A stretch of 64,000 bases of DNA from Rathayibacter sp. VKM Ac-2804. Its GTDB lineage: Bacteria; Actinomycetota; Actinomycetes; Actinomycetales; Microbacteriaceae. Below the pieces are notes generated by a model that saw nothing but the letters and a program-made list of their open reading frames with translations, did not search any database and was not told the DNA's origin. The position numbers and the translations under genes are program-made. Shown piece after piece: positions 7,850 to 15,745 of the stretch (position 1 is its first letter; each line of letters starts with the position of its first letter). The stretch is taken from positions 3,782,001-3,846,000 of the forward strand of contig NZ_CP047420.1 of NCBI RefSeq assembly GCF_009866655.1, given 5' to 3'.

Positions 7850-9517
7850 TCAGCGGGGAGAGCGGGCGGCGAGTCCGAGACCGGCGAGCCCGACGAGGGT
7901 GACGAGGAGGGAGAGCGCGGCGGCGGTGTTGTAGGCGCCGGCCTGCTGGAGGTTGAAGATCGCGACGCCGAGCGTCTGCGCCCCGGGAGACAGGAGCAGG
8001 ACCGACAGGGTCAGCTCCCTGACCGCCGTGAGCGCGACCAGGACGGCGCCGGAGATCGCGGCCGGCACGGCCATCCGGCAGGAGATGTCGACGAGCGCGC
8101 GCAGCGCCCCCGCCCCCGACACCCGCGCCGCCTCCTCCGCGGTGAGCGGAGTGGCACGCAGCGGAGCCGCGACCGCCTGCACGACGAGGGCGACGAACGA
8201 CGTGATGTACGCGCAGAGGATCAGCCAGGGCGTGTTGAAGAGCCCGATCCGTGGGGCGAGGACGAGCCAGGCCACCGCGATCACGAGGCCCGGCACCGCC
8301 TGGGGCAGAAGAGCCACGGCTCGCAGTGCACCGTTGTCGCGGGACCGAGTCCTCGTCGTGAGCGCTCCGATGCCGAGCCCGAGGACTCCGCAGACGACGC
8401 CCGCGAGGGCGGCGAGCAGGAGGGAGGTCGTCGCTCCGGTCACCGTGTTCTTCGCCGTGACCGCGCGGGTCAGGTTGTCGAGGGTGAGGTTCTCGAGCGT
8501 GAGCGGCACGCCCGGCGCGGGGAGCAGCGCCTGGCTCAGCAGGGCGAGGAGCGGGAGGACGGTGAGGGCGAGAACGAACGCCCACGTCGCGAGGGCGGCG
8601 GCCCCCCGCGCGGGTCCGAGCGGGAGCCGCTGCGGGGTGGACGTCGAGGAGTCCAGCTCGACGCGCCGCCGGCTCAGCAGCAGGTCGACGACGAGGGCGG
8701 CGAGGGCGACGACGAGCAGCACGGCGCCGATCGTGGCGACGACCTCGAGGGGGCGGTCGACGGTACCCGACTGGATGTAGCGGTAGACGAGTGTCGAGAG
8801 GGTCGTGTACCGCTCGGGCAGCCCGATGATCGAGGGGATGCCGAAGTCCGCCAGGTTGCCGACGGCGATCAGGAGGAAGGCGGAGGCGATCGCGGGGCGC
8901 AGCAGCGGCACCGTGATCGTCGTGAGGGCGCGCAGGGCCGAGGCGCCGCCGATCCGCGCCGCCAGCTCGAGGTCGACCGGGATCCGCCGGATCGCGGCCG
9001 AGACGATCAGCATCGCGATCGGGTAGCTGTGGACGGTGAGCAGGAACAGGACCCCGTCGCCGCCGTAGATGCTCCACAGCGGGCCGCCCGTCAGGCCGCG
9101 CCACCACAGGTTGATCGCGCTGGTGGGCCCGGCGAGGCCGACCCACGCGATCGCGCCGACGAACGGCGGGACGAGCAGCGGACTGAGGGCGAGCATCCGC
9201 AGGGCGCGGCGACCGGGCAGGTCGGTGCGGTCCAGCAGCACCGCGAGCACCGTGCCGACGAGCACGGCTAGGGCGCCCGAGAGAGTGGAGGAGACGAGGC
9301 TGTTCACTCCCGCCTCGACGACGTCGCCCTCGAGCAGCGTGCCGAAGTGGTCCCCTCCCGCCGCGAGGACCAGGACCGTGCCGAGCGGCACGAGGACCAG
9401 GGCTCCGCAGACCGCCCACAGCAGCACCCGGAGCCCGGTGGCGCCGGAGAGCCGGGGCGCGCGCCCGCGACGCCGACCGGTGGCGGTCGGCGTCACGAGA
9501 GCGGAGGAGGCCGTCAT
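7850..9517 (-). CDS. ABC transporter permease, two fused membrane domains (FbpB type)
   Basis: 555 residues with two tandem binding-protein-dependent permease domains, roughly residues 25-275 and 305-550, and about 12 hydrophobic segments. Each domain carries an EAA-type loop contacting the ATPase (AARIGGASALRALTTITVP; AARVSGAGALRALVDIS). This fused architecture is typical of Fe3+ and 2-aminoethylphosphonate-class importers. The start ATG adjoins the stop codon of the binding-protein gene without a gap, so the three transporter genes form one transcription unit. Confidence 0.88.
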   Translation of the reverse strand: MTASSALVTPTATGRRRGRAPRLSGATGLRVLLWAVCGALVLVPLGTVLVLAAGGDHFGTLLEGDVVEAGVNSLVSSTLSGALAVLVGTVLAVLLDRTDLPGRRALRMLALSPLLVPPFVGAIAWVGLAGPTSAINLWWRGLTGGPLWSIYGGDGVLFLLTVHSYPIAMLIVSAAIRRIPVDLELAARIGGASALRALTTITVPLLRPAIASAFLLIAVGNLADFGIPSIIGLPERYTTLSTLVYRYIQSGTVDRPLEVVATIGAVLLVVALAALVVDLLLSRRRVELDSSTSTPQRLPLGPARGAAALATWAFVLALTVLPLLALLSQALLPAPGVPLTLENLTLDNLTRAVTAKNTVTGATTSLLLAALAGVVCGVLGLGIGALTTRTRSRDNGALRAVALLPQAVPGLVIAVAWLVLAPRIGLFNTPWLILCAYITSFVALVVQAVAAPLRATPLTAEEAARVSGAGALRALVDISCRMAVPAAISGAVLVALTAVRELTLSVLLLSPGAQTLGVAIFNLQQAGAYNTAAALSLLVTLVGLAGLGLAARSPR

Positions 9518-10558
9518 CTACTGGAAGAGCGAGCCGAAGGTCGCGACCGCGGCGTCCTGGCTGTCGCGGATCGTCTGCAGGTCCGGCGAGAGGACGGTGA
9601 TCTCGTCCATCGCCGGTGCACCCTCGGGGGTGCCGACGTCCGAGCGGACGGGGAGGTAGGACTGCTCGACCGCGAGCGTCTGCCCGGCCTCGCTCACGAG
9701 GAAGTCGACGAACAGCTCCGACGCGGCCTGCTCGTCCGTGTCGGCGAAGATGCCGGCCGGCTGCGAGACGTAGGGGACGCCCTCGCTGGGGTAGGCCACG
9801 GCGATCGGGGAGCCCTGCGCGGCGAGCTCGCGGACCAGGTAGTCCACCACGATCCCGACCGGCTGCGCGCCCGAGGCGACGGCCTGCGAGACCGGGCCGT
9901 TGCTGTCGGCGATCACCGGGCGGTTGGCGGCGAGCCCGGTCAGCCAGGACTCGCCGAGCGAGGGCTCGTCGAGCCAGACAGCGGCGTTGTAGGCGGCCGC
10001 CCCCGAGACGTCCGGGTTGGGCATCACGAGGCGGTCGGCGTAGGACGGGTCGGTGAGGTCGGCCCACGACTCGGGGGCGTCGGCCTCCTCGACCAAGCCG
10101 GTGTTGTAGGCGATGACGGTCGGGATGATCCGGGTGCCCGTGTAGTAGCCCTCGGGGTCGACGACGTCCTGGTTCAGAGCCTCGACGTCGGCGGGCGTGT
10201 ACTGCAGCAGCAGGTCCTCGGCGGCGTAGTCCTCGAAGGTGCCCGCGTCCGCGGCCAGGAGCACGTCGGCCTGCACCGCGCCCGCGGTGCGCTCGGACTC
10301 GATGCGCGCGATCAGGTCGCCGGTGCCGGCGCGGAAGACCTCGACGGTGATCTCCGGGTGCTCCTCGGAGAAGGCCGCGACGAGGGCGTCCGCCTTGGCC
10401 TGCGGCTCGGAGGTGTAGAGCGTGATGGTGGCGGGCTCGGCGGCGGAGCCGCTCGCGGGAGCGGACTCGGCCGACTCCGCTCCTCCGCTGCAGCCGGCGA
10501 GGAGGAGGGTCGTGAGGGCGAGGGCCGGGACGGCGGCGGAGCGCAGGAGGCGGGGCAT
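9518..10558 (-). CDS. Extracellular solute-binding lipoprotein (Fe3+/phosphonate class)
   Basis: 346 residues. Signal peptide ending in lipobox LLAGC with the lipidated cysteine at residue 23, a Ser/Ala-rich tether, then the periplasmic-binding fold of the FbpA type (ITLYTSEPQAKADALVAAF at the first strand; NPDVSGAAAYNA and YPSEGVPYVSQPAGI at the hinge and second lobe). It captures the ligand outside the membrane for the permease and ATPase that follow. AAGGA lies upstream of the ATG. Clear ferric-binding tyrosine pairs are not obvious, so an organophosphorus or other ligand is as likely as iron. Confidence 0.85.
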   Translation of the reverse strand: MPRLLRSAAVPALALTTLLLAGCSGGAESAESAPASGSAAEPATITLYTSEPQAKADALVAAFSEEHPEITVEVFRAGTGDLIARIESERTAGAVQADVLLAADAGTFEDYAAEDLLLQYTPADVEALNQDVVDPEGYYTGTRIIPTVIAYNTGLVEEADAPESWADLTDPSYADRLVMPNPDVSGAAAYNAAVWLDEPSLGESWLTGLAANRPVIADSNGPVSQAVASGAQPVGIVVDYLVRELAAQGSPIAVAYPSEGVPYVSQPAGIFADTDEQAASELFVDFLVSEAGQTLAVEQSYLPVRSDVGTPEGAPAMDEITVLSPDLQTIRDSQDAAVATFGSLFQ

Positions 10559-10589
10559 GGTGGTGTCCTTCTTCTGGAGGGGGTGGGAT

Positions 10590-11390
10590 TCAGACGGCGA
10601 CGGCGCGGCGCGCGGCCGTGACGAAGAGCGGTTCGGGGGTGCGCATGCTGACGGTGGTGGCGCCGACGGAGCGCGCGTCGAGGTGCACGAGCGAGAACAT
10701 GGCGGAGTCGTGCCCGCTCACGGTGTCCGGCCCCGCGTTCATCACCTGGTGATAGGCGAGCGAGGGCCCGACCGAGACCGGGACGGAGCCGACGACCGCG
10801 GCGAGCGGATGGTGGAAGTGCCCGGCGAGGACGAGGCGGACGTCCGTCCCGGCGAGCACGGCGAGGAGCTCGTCGGCGTCGCGGAGGCCCTGCTGCGCGA
10901 GGGTCGGCAGCGGGGAGCCGAGCGGCGGGTGGTGCAGGGCGACGACGGTCCCGGAGGGGTGCGCCACGGCGAGCCGGTCGGCCAGCCAGCGCAGGCGGGC
11001 GGGCCCGAGGGCGCCGTCGCCGGAGTCGAGGAGGACGAGGCGCACCGTGTCGAGGTCGACGACGCGGTCGTGGCCCGCGGAGTGACCGGGCAGCACCCGG
11101 GCGGCGACGGGGTCGTCGTGGTTGCCGAGGGTGGTCAGCACCGGCGCGCCGACGCGGCCCTCGAGGCGCTCGAGGGCGCGGGCGAGCGAGGAGTAGGCGC
11201 TCGCGTGCCCCCGCTGCACGAGGTCGCCGGTGACGACGATCGCCTCGGGCGTGATGCCCGCGTCGAGGACGTAGGAGCCGACCAGGTCGAGCCGCCCGAG
11301 GCCGTCGACCGCCCCGTAGAGCAGCTCGCCGTCGGTCGCGTGCACGTCGCTGACGTGCACGATCGTGACGCGGCCGCTCTCGGTGCTCAT
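10590..11390 (-). CDS. Metallophosphoesterase (CpdA/GpdQ-type phosphodiesterase)
   Basis: 266 residues with the full two-metal signature: DVHATDGE near residue 15, VTGDLVQRG near 55, GNHDDP near 90 and LAGHFHH near 180. It hydrolyses phosphomono- or diesters in the cytosol. The family includes cyclic-nucleotide and glycerophosphodiester phosphodiesterases. ATG 11390 is preferred over a GTG eight codons earlier because family similarity begins near it. It is the first gene after the regulator and reads into the ABC importer (31-base gap), so it probably cleaves the imported compound. Confidence 0.82.
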   Translation of the reverse strand: MSTESGRVTIVHVSDVHATDGELLYGAVDGLGRLDLVGSYVLDAGITPEAIVVTGDLVQRGHASAYSSLARALERLEGRVGAPVLTTLGNHDDPVAARVLPGHSAGHDRVVDLDTVRLVLLDSGDGALGPARLRWLADRLAVAHPSGTVVALHHPPLGSPLPTLAQQGLRDADELLAVLAGTDVRLVLAGHFHHPLAAVVGSVPVSVGPSLAYHQVMNAGPDTVSGHDSAMFSLVHLDARSVGATTVSMRTPEPLFVTAARRAVAV

Positions 11391-11511
11391 CGTGCCGCCG
11401 TTCCCGCGTTCCACCCGGTGCGGAACGTCGTTACGGATCCAGGGTCGGTGCGCCCGATGAACGTCGGGTGACGAGGGCGAGACCTCGGCGCGAACGATCA
11501 GAGCTCGCCGA

Positions 11512-12372
11512 TCAGAGCTCGTCGATCAGCGCCTCCGCGACCACGTCCCGCATGCCGGCGTCCGACGGGGCGAGGCGACGGGCCAGGCGGGTGTGCAGCG
11601 CGTGCAGCAGCACCGTCTGGTTCAGCCTGCTCAGGAACGGATCGACGCCGTGTCCGTCGCCGGTCGGCGAGCTGATGAGGGCCACCTCGGCCAGCCGCGC
11701 GAGCGGGGCCCGGGCGAAGCTCGTGACCGCGATGACGGCGGCTCCGCGCTCCGCGGCGGCACGGCAGGCCGCGAGTGTGTGGGCGTTCGCTCCGGAGTAG
11801 CTGACGGCGAGGCAGACGTCGCCGGGCACGAGCGCGTGCGCGGCGAACTGCTGCGCGAGGATGTCGGCCGGCGCCTCGACGGAGCGGCCGAGGGTGCTCA
11901 GCCGCAGCGCGGCGTCCTGAAGGGGCGGGCCCGAGAAGCCGTTGCCGACGAGCACCAGGCGGCGCGCCACGGCGAGGAGATCGGCGGCGCGGTCCACCGC
12001 CTCGGGATCCACTCCATCGCGGCCGAGGCACAGGGCGGCGACGGCCTCGTCGAAGACGGCACGGATCCCTCCGTCGGGGACCGCCGTCTCGACGCGGCTC
12101 GGCGGCGTCGACCGCGCCAGCTCGAGTCGGAGGTGCTGGAACCCGCGGAACCCCAGGCTTTGGCAGGCGCGGATCACCGTCGCAGCGGACGTCTCCGCAG
12201 CGGTCGCCAGCTCGGACGTCGACCACTCGACCACGTCCTCCGGCCGGCTGAGCACGACCCGCGCCACCCGGCGCTCACTCGGTCCCAGGCGCCCGGAGGC
12301 GGCCCGCAGCTGCACCAGGAGCGTGCTCTCACCGGTGGTCACGAGGATCGGGCGAGGCTCCGGCGTCGGCAT
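11512..12372 (-). CDS. MurR/RpiR-family transcriptional regulator
   Basis: 286 residues. The N-terminal RpiR helix-turn-helix (LGPSERRVARVVLSRP to TSAATVIRACQSLGFRGFQHLRLEL, about 20-90) is followed by a SIS sugar-phosphate-binding domain (LVGNGFSGPP and AVSYSGANAHTL, about 130-260). Such regulators sense phosphosugars or related metabolites and usually control the adjacent catabolic genes, here probably the phosphodiesterase and ABC importer downstream on the same strand. ATG 12372 is chosen because conservation starts there. It has no ribosome-binding site, but a -10-like TATGCT ends six bases upstream, which suggests a leaderless mRNA. Confidence 0.85.
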   Translation of the reverse strand: MPTPEPRPILVTTGESTLLVQLRAASGRLGPSERRVARVVLSRPEDVVEWSTSELATAAETSAATVIRACQSLGFRGFQHLRLELARSTPPSRVETAVPDGGIRAVFDEAVAALCLGRDGVDPEAVDRAADLLAVARRLVLVGNGFSGPPLQDAALRLSTLGRSVEAPADILAQQFAAHALVPGDVCLAVSYSGANAHTLAACRAAAERGAAVIAVTSFARAPLARLAEVALISSPTGDGHGVDPFLSRLNQTVLLHALHTRLARRLAPSDAGMRDVVAEALIDEL

Positions 12373-12378
12373 CCGCGG

Positions 12379-12384
12379 AGCATA
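12379..12384 (-). promoter_or_regulatory. Probable -10 box of a leaderless transcript
   Basis: On the minus strand TATGCT lies six bases before the ATG of the RpiR-type gene and no Shine-Dalgarno sequence is present. That spacing would put the transcript start at or next to the start codon, a common actinobacterial arrangement. I see no good -35. Confidence 0.4.
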
Positions 12385-12497
12385 GCGAACCGACGTGACC
12401 CTCCCGCGCCGATTCCACAACACCTTTCAGCGGCTTCACCATCGACGACACCGCACACTGCTGCTCTGTCGCAGAGCTCCAGTTGTCGACATGAGCG

Positions 12498-12511
12498 ATG
12501 ATCGAGATCAT
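12498..12511. promoter_or_regulatory. Perfect palindrome ATGATC-GA-GATCAT
   Basis: Two 6-base arms, ATGATC and GATCAT, around a GA centre, in the spacer between the RpiR-type gene and the GH35/LacI gene fossils. It could be an operator of the lost LacI/GH35 unit or of the RpiR-type gene. No direct evidence ties it to either. Confidence 0.3.
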
Positions 12512-12615
12512 GTGAGTTCACTGGTCGAGGGGTGTCCTCCGCAGACCCAGGTCAAGCTGAAGAAGAGAGTCGTGCCCGCGTGTCCGATGCGGTCTCTCCT
12601 GCACCCCTGCCGACG

Positions 12616-12852
12616 TCAGATCTCGGTGTGGCCCAGCTCGGCTCCTGCGAGCAGGCGGATCTCAGGCTCGGCGATCGACTCCAGCTCGAGCACGACGACG
12701 TCGTTGCGGCCCGCGCGCGTCACCGGCGCCGGCACGATCAGCGTGCGCTGCGGCCCGCGGCGCCAGTAGCGGCTGAGCAGGAAGCCGTTGACCCAGACGA
12801 GGCCCTTGCCCCAGTGCAGCGTGTCGACGGAGAGGTCGGCCTGCTCGACGAC
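12616..12852 (-). pseudogene. C-terminal remnant of a GH35 beta-galactosidase
   Basis: About 78 codons ending at a stop at 12616-12618 encode the typical GH35 C-terminus: HWGKGLVWVNGFLLSRYW, then GPQRTLIVPAPVTRAGRNDVVVLELE. The homology begins abruptly near 12845; upstream on this strand the frame passes into antisense of a LacI fragment. The catalytic barrel (about 500 residues) is missing, so only the last jelly-roll segment remains. It shows that an intact beta-galactosidase gene once stood here, consistent with the galactan/arabinan enzymes that follow. Confidence 0.75.
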
Positions 12853-13206
12853 GTGGCCAAGCACGCCGACGTCTCTCGAGCGGCCGTCTCGAAGGTGATC
12901 CGCAACGCCTACGGCGTCAGCAGCACCATGCGCGATCTGGTGACGGCCTCGATCGACGAGTTGAACTACCGGCCGAGGGTCGCCGCCCGTGCCACGCGCG
13001 GCTCCACGTTCACGATCGGCGTGCAGCTCCCCCAGGTCGAGAACGGCTTCTTCACCCGCATCCTCCTCGGGATCGTCAGCGTCGTGCACCGCTCCGGCTA
13101 TCAGTTGATCATCACTCCGATGATCGACAGGGTCAGCGGTACGACCGTGCTCGAGAGCCTCCTCGACCGGAAGGTCGACGGGATCATCGCGCCGGAGGTC
13201 AGCCGG
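12841..13206 (+). pseudogene. Internal fragment of a LacI-family regulator gene
   Basis: The frame from 12841 gives the LacI helix-turn-helix (LLDDVAKHADVSRAAVSKVIRNAYGVS), the hinge (YRPRVAARATRG), then the first sugar-binding subdomain (FTIGVQLPQVENGFFTRIL to VLESLLDRKVDGIIAPEVS). The start codon is missing. The frame ends in repeats near 13206, leaving roughly a third of a normal 330-residue protein. The left junction abuts the GH35 fragment, so both genes were cut at one breakpoint near 12845. It is probably non-functional, and the loss leaves the adjacent glycosidase locus without a local regulator. Confidence 0.75.
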
Positions 13207-13500
13207 GGTGAACTTCTGCACGCGGAACACACCTCGGCACGCCGAAACAGACGGAACCAGCGAGCCGGACGCGGAACTGCGAGCCGGAGATCGGCCGGAG
13301 GTCAACCGGGGGACGTCCGGCACGTGGAACACACCTCGGAACGCGGAAACAGGCGGATTCAGCGAGCCGGGGACGAATCCGCGAGCCGGAGGTCCGTCGG
13401 GGTGACCTCCGGCACGTGGAACACGCCTCGGCACGCGGGAACAGCCGGATCCGGCGAGCCGGAGGCGGTTCCGCGTGCCGGAGGTGCCGCGAGAGGTGCC
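13194..13500. repeat. Three degenerate tandem copies of a ~100-bp palindromic unit
   Basis: Related units, each with CACGYGGAACACRCCTC, a RGCGGATTC-like segment and GCGAGCCGGA, begin at about 13219, 13321 and 13413 (102 and 92 bp apart). Each contains short inverted GGCTCGC/GCGAGCC-type arms. They fill the space between the LacI fragment and the next gene end and do not code for anything recognisable. A more diverged relative may lie at 53252-53340. Confidence 0.55.
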
Positions 13501-13518
13501 GCCGCACCCCGCCCGCGC

Positions 13519-15744
13519 TCAGGCGCCCGACCGCCCGTAGCGGTCGTAGATGCGATTGCGGGCCGCCAGCTCGGCCGGCGGCAGGCGCTGGGCGTCGGCG
13601 ATCTCGTAGACGCCGAAGGTGTCGCGCAGGCGCGAGGACGGGTCGACCTCGACGAAGGTGCACCAGGGCAGCCAGTGGTGGTGGCTGCGCAGCGTCTGGC
13701 TCGCGAAGTCGCCGCTCTCGTGGCCGAGGCCGGGCATCGCGTAGCCGACGCTGCCGTCGACGTCGGTCGACTGCCGGGTGTTGCGGTGCAGGAATTCCGC
13801 GACGTCCCGGTAGTGGTCGTCGCCGGTGATCAGGGACAGCCGGTAGTAGCTGTACGAGCAGGCCGCCATGTACACGTCCGCCCCGCCGCCGAGAGTGATG
13901 ATGCTCTGGCCGCTGATCGAGTACCGGTTGAAGGGATGCTGCGGCCAGGGCGCGACCACCGGGAAGGACCACGCGTAGGTCCAGGTCTCGGTGTAGTCCG
14001 CGGCGCGGACGGCGCCCTCCAGCCAGCGGTGCTCCTCGGTCAGGTCGTAGAGCGCGAGGAAGCCGAACAGTCCGTAGATGCCGGCCTCCTTGTCCTGGAT
14101 GTCGGCGTTGTCGCAGGTGCCGCCGCGGTACTCCAGGGTGCGGTGGATGTTCGCGAACGACCACTCGCCGGCGCGCACCGCGGACTCGCGGTAGCGCGCC
14201 TCCCCCGTCACCAGGTGCAGCTGGACGAGGAAGCGGATGACGCTCGGGGTGTTCGAGCGCGAGTCCATCCGCACCGAGCCGTCGGCGTTGTAGGCGCGGT
14301 GGAAGCTGCCGTCGGCGTCCTGCACCTCGAGCAGCCAGTCGGCCGTCCGCCGGCAGAACTCGAGCCAGGACGCGCGCTCGTCGCCGAGGCCGCGCAGGTG
14401 CAGGTAGGCGTCGAGGATCGCCTCGACGCCGTCGGCGAGCATCCGCAGGTAGTGCGGGTACGGCTCGAAGCCGCCGAGCGCGGGATTGAAGCACATCCGC
14501 GGCGGGCCCGACTCCGGCAGCGCGGTCCGCGCCCAGAAGTCGACGATGCCGACGCCCTGCTCGAACGCCTCGGGCACGCCCTCGCGGTCGCCGTAGCGCA
14601 GCAGCTGGTAGCCGATGCCGGGCTGCTGGCCGACGAAGCCGAACTGGAACGAGACGCTCGAGACGTCCAGGTCCGGCAGCTGGCAGGCGAACGGCAGCCC
14701 CCAGGCGTCGCCGTAGCGGCGGGTGAGCCGCTGGAGGATCGCCATGCCATTGTGGAAATGCTGCTCGTTGTCGACCTCGAACAGGTCGTCGCGGAGGCGC
14801 GCGTAGGCGCTGCGCCAGGTGGCGCGCATCATCGTCGCGAAGTCGTCGTGGCGGCCGAGGTCGACGGCGACGGCGTAGCGCTGGCGGAAGCCGACCTCGA
14901 CCGGGTGGTTCACCCGCTGGAGCGACTTCGGCGCCGCGTCGTAGTCGAGGCCGGAGTAGGGGTTGTCGATCGGGCGCTCGCCGTCGGCGCCGGGGTAGAC
15001 GTAGTCGATCGAGAGGCCGGCGGGCTCCTCGTCGAGCGGCGTCCGCACGCCGAAGCCGTAGTAGAGGTAGTTCAGCGTCGTGCCCTGCGGGCGGCTCAGG
15101 CCGATCGAGCCGACGGTGCAGTCCGGGTCGGTGAAGTTCTCCGAGCGCACCACGTCCAGGCGCGGCAGGGTGACGTCGGCCGCCCAGCGCGAGAGCGCCA
15201 CGGTCTCGCCGTCCACAAGGCTCTGCGCGGCGAACAGCGGCAGCGCGTAGTGCGTCTCGGTGCGCCAGAAGTACTCGCTGCCGGGGTCGCGGCCCATCGC
15301 GTCGGCCGGGCCGAAGGCGTTGTCGCGGTACCAGGCGCCGGGCGCGAAACACTCGTAGTCGCGCAGCTCGGCGGACCCGGTCAGCCCGAGCGAGATCGCC
15401 GTCGAGAAGCCGAGGTCGCCGCCGGCCGCGAGCACCTCGACCTCGCGGTGCACGGAGAAGCCCGCGCCCGCGACGCGCCAGACGTCGGTGACGGCGAACG
15501 ACGAGCCCGAGCGCACGGTGATCGTGCCGGTGGCGGTGAGCGCGCCGTCCGCGATCGAGACGTCGTCGTAGGGCGCGCCGGAGTACTCGCTGATCGCGGT
15601 GACGGTCTTGACGGTGACGCGCAGCGGGCGGTCGTTGGCGTAGAGGACGCGCTCGCCCGCGAGCACCTCGAGGCCGCCCGCGCGGGCGCGCAGGGTGTAG
15701 TCGCCGGAGCGGAGTTCCACGGTGGATCCTTCCTGGAGGGTCAT
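13519..15744 (-). CDS. Putative six-hairpin (alpha/alpha)6 glycosidase, family not recognised
   Basis: 741 residues without a signal peptide. Residues 1-300 look beta-rich. Residues 300-720 are helical, with repeated aromatic/Gly motifs such as DADGSFHRAYNADGS and GIYGLFGFLALYDL, the pattern of six-hairpin glycosidases. Acidic candidates in YRGGTCDNADIQDKEAG and SYSYYRLSLITGDDHYRDVAEF cannot be assigned as catalytic. The gene is followed on the same strand by nothing but repeats and is preceded by an MFS gene one base away and by GH127, so an intracellular role on a plant-derived arabinoside or galactoside is inferred. The exact family was not recognised. Confidence 0.6.
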   Translation of the reverse strand: MTLQEGSTVELRSGDYTLRARAGGLEVLAGERVLYANDRPLRVTVKTVTAISEYSGAPYDDVSIADGALTATGTITVRSGSSFAVTDVWRVAGAGFSVHREVEVLAAGGDLGFSTAISLGLTGSAELRDYECFAPGAWYRDNAFGPADAMGRDPGSEYFWRTETHYALPLFAAQSLVDGETVALSRWAADVTLPRLDVVRSENFTDPDCTVGSIGLSRPQGTTLNYLYYGFGVRTPLDEEPAGLSIDYVYPGADGERPIDNPYSGLDYDAAPKSLQRVNHPVEVGFRQRYAVAVDLGRHDDFATMMRATWRSAYARLRDDLFEVDNEQHFHNGMAILQRLTRRYGDAWGLPFACQLPDLDVSSVSFQFGFVGQQPGIGYQLLRYGDREGVPEAFEQGVGIVDFWARTALPESGPPRMCFNPALGGFEPYPHYLRMLADGVEAILDAYLHLRGLGDERASWLEFCRRTADWLLEVQDADGSFHRAYNADGSVRMDSRSNTPSVIRFLVQLHLVTGEARYRESAVRAGEWSFANIHRTLEYRGGTCDNADIQDKEAGIYGLFGFLALYDLTEEHRWLEGAVRAADYTETWTYAWSFPVVAPWPQHPFNRYSISGQSIITLGGGADVYMAACSYSYYRLSLITGDDHYRDVAEFLHRNTRQSTDVDGSVGYAMPGLGHESGDFASQTLRSHHHWLPWCTFVEVDPSSRLRDTFGVYEIADAQRLPPAELAARNRIYDRYGRSGA

Positions 15745-15745
15745 G

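Noticed and set aside
6104..9271. Very long Arg/Asp-rich open frame on the plus strand
   Set aside because: It is antisense to the ABC-transporter ATPase and permease genes, whose motifs are unambiguous; long spurious frames are expected at this GC content.
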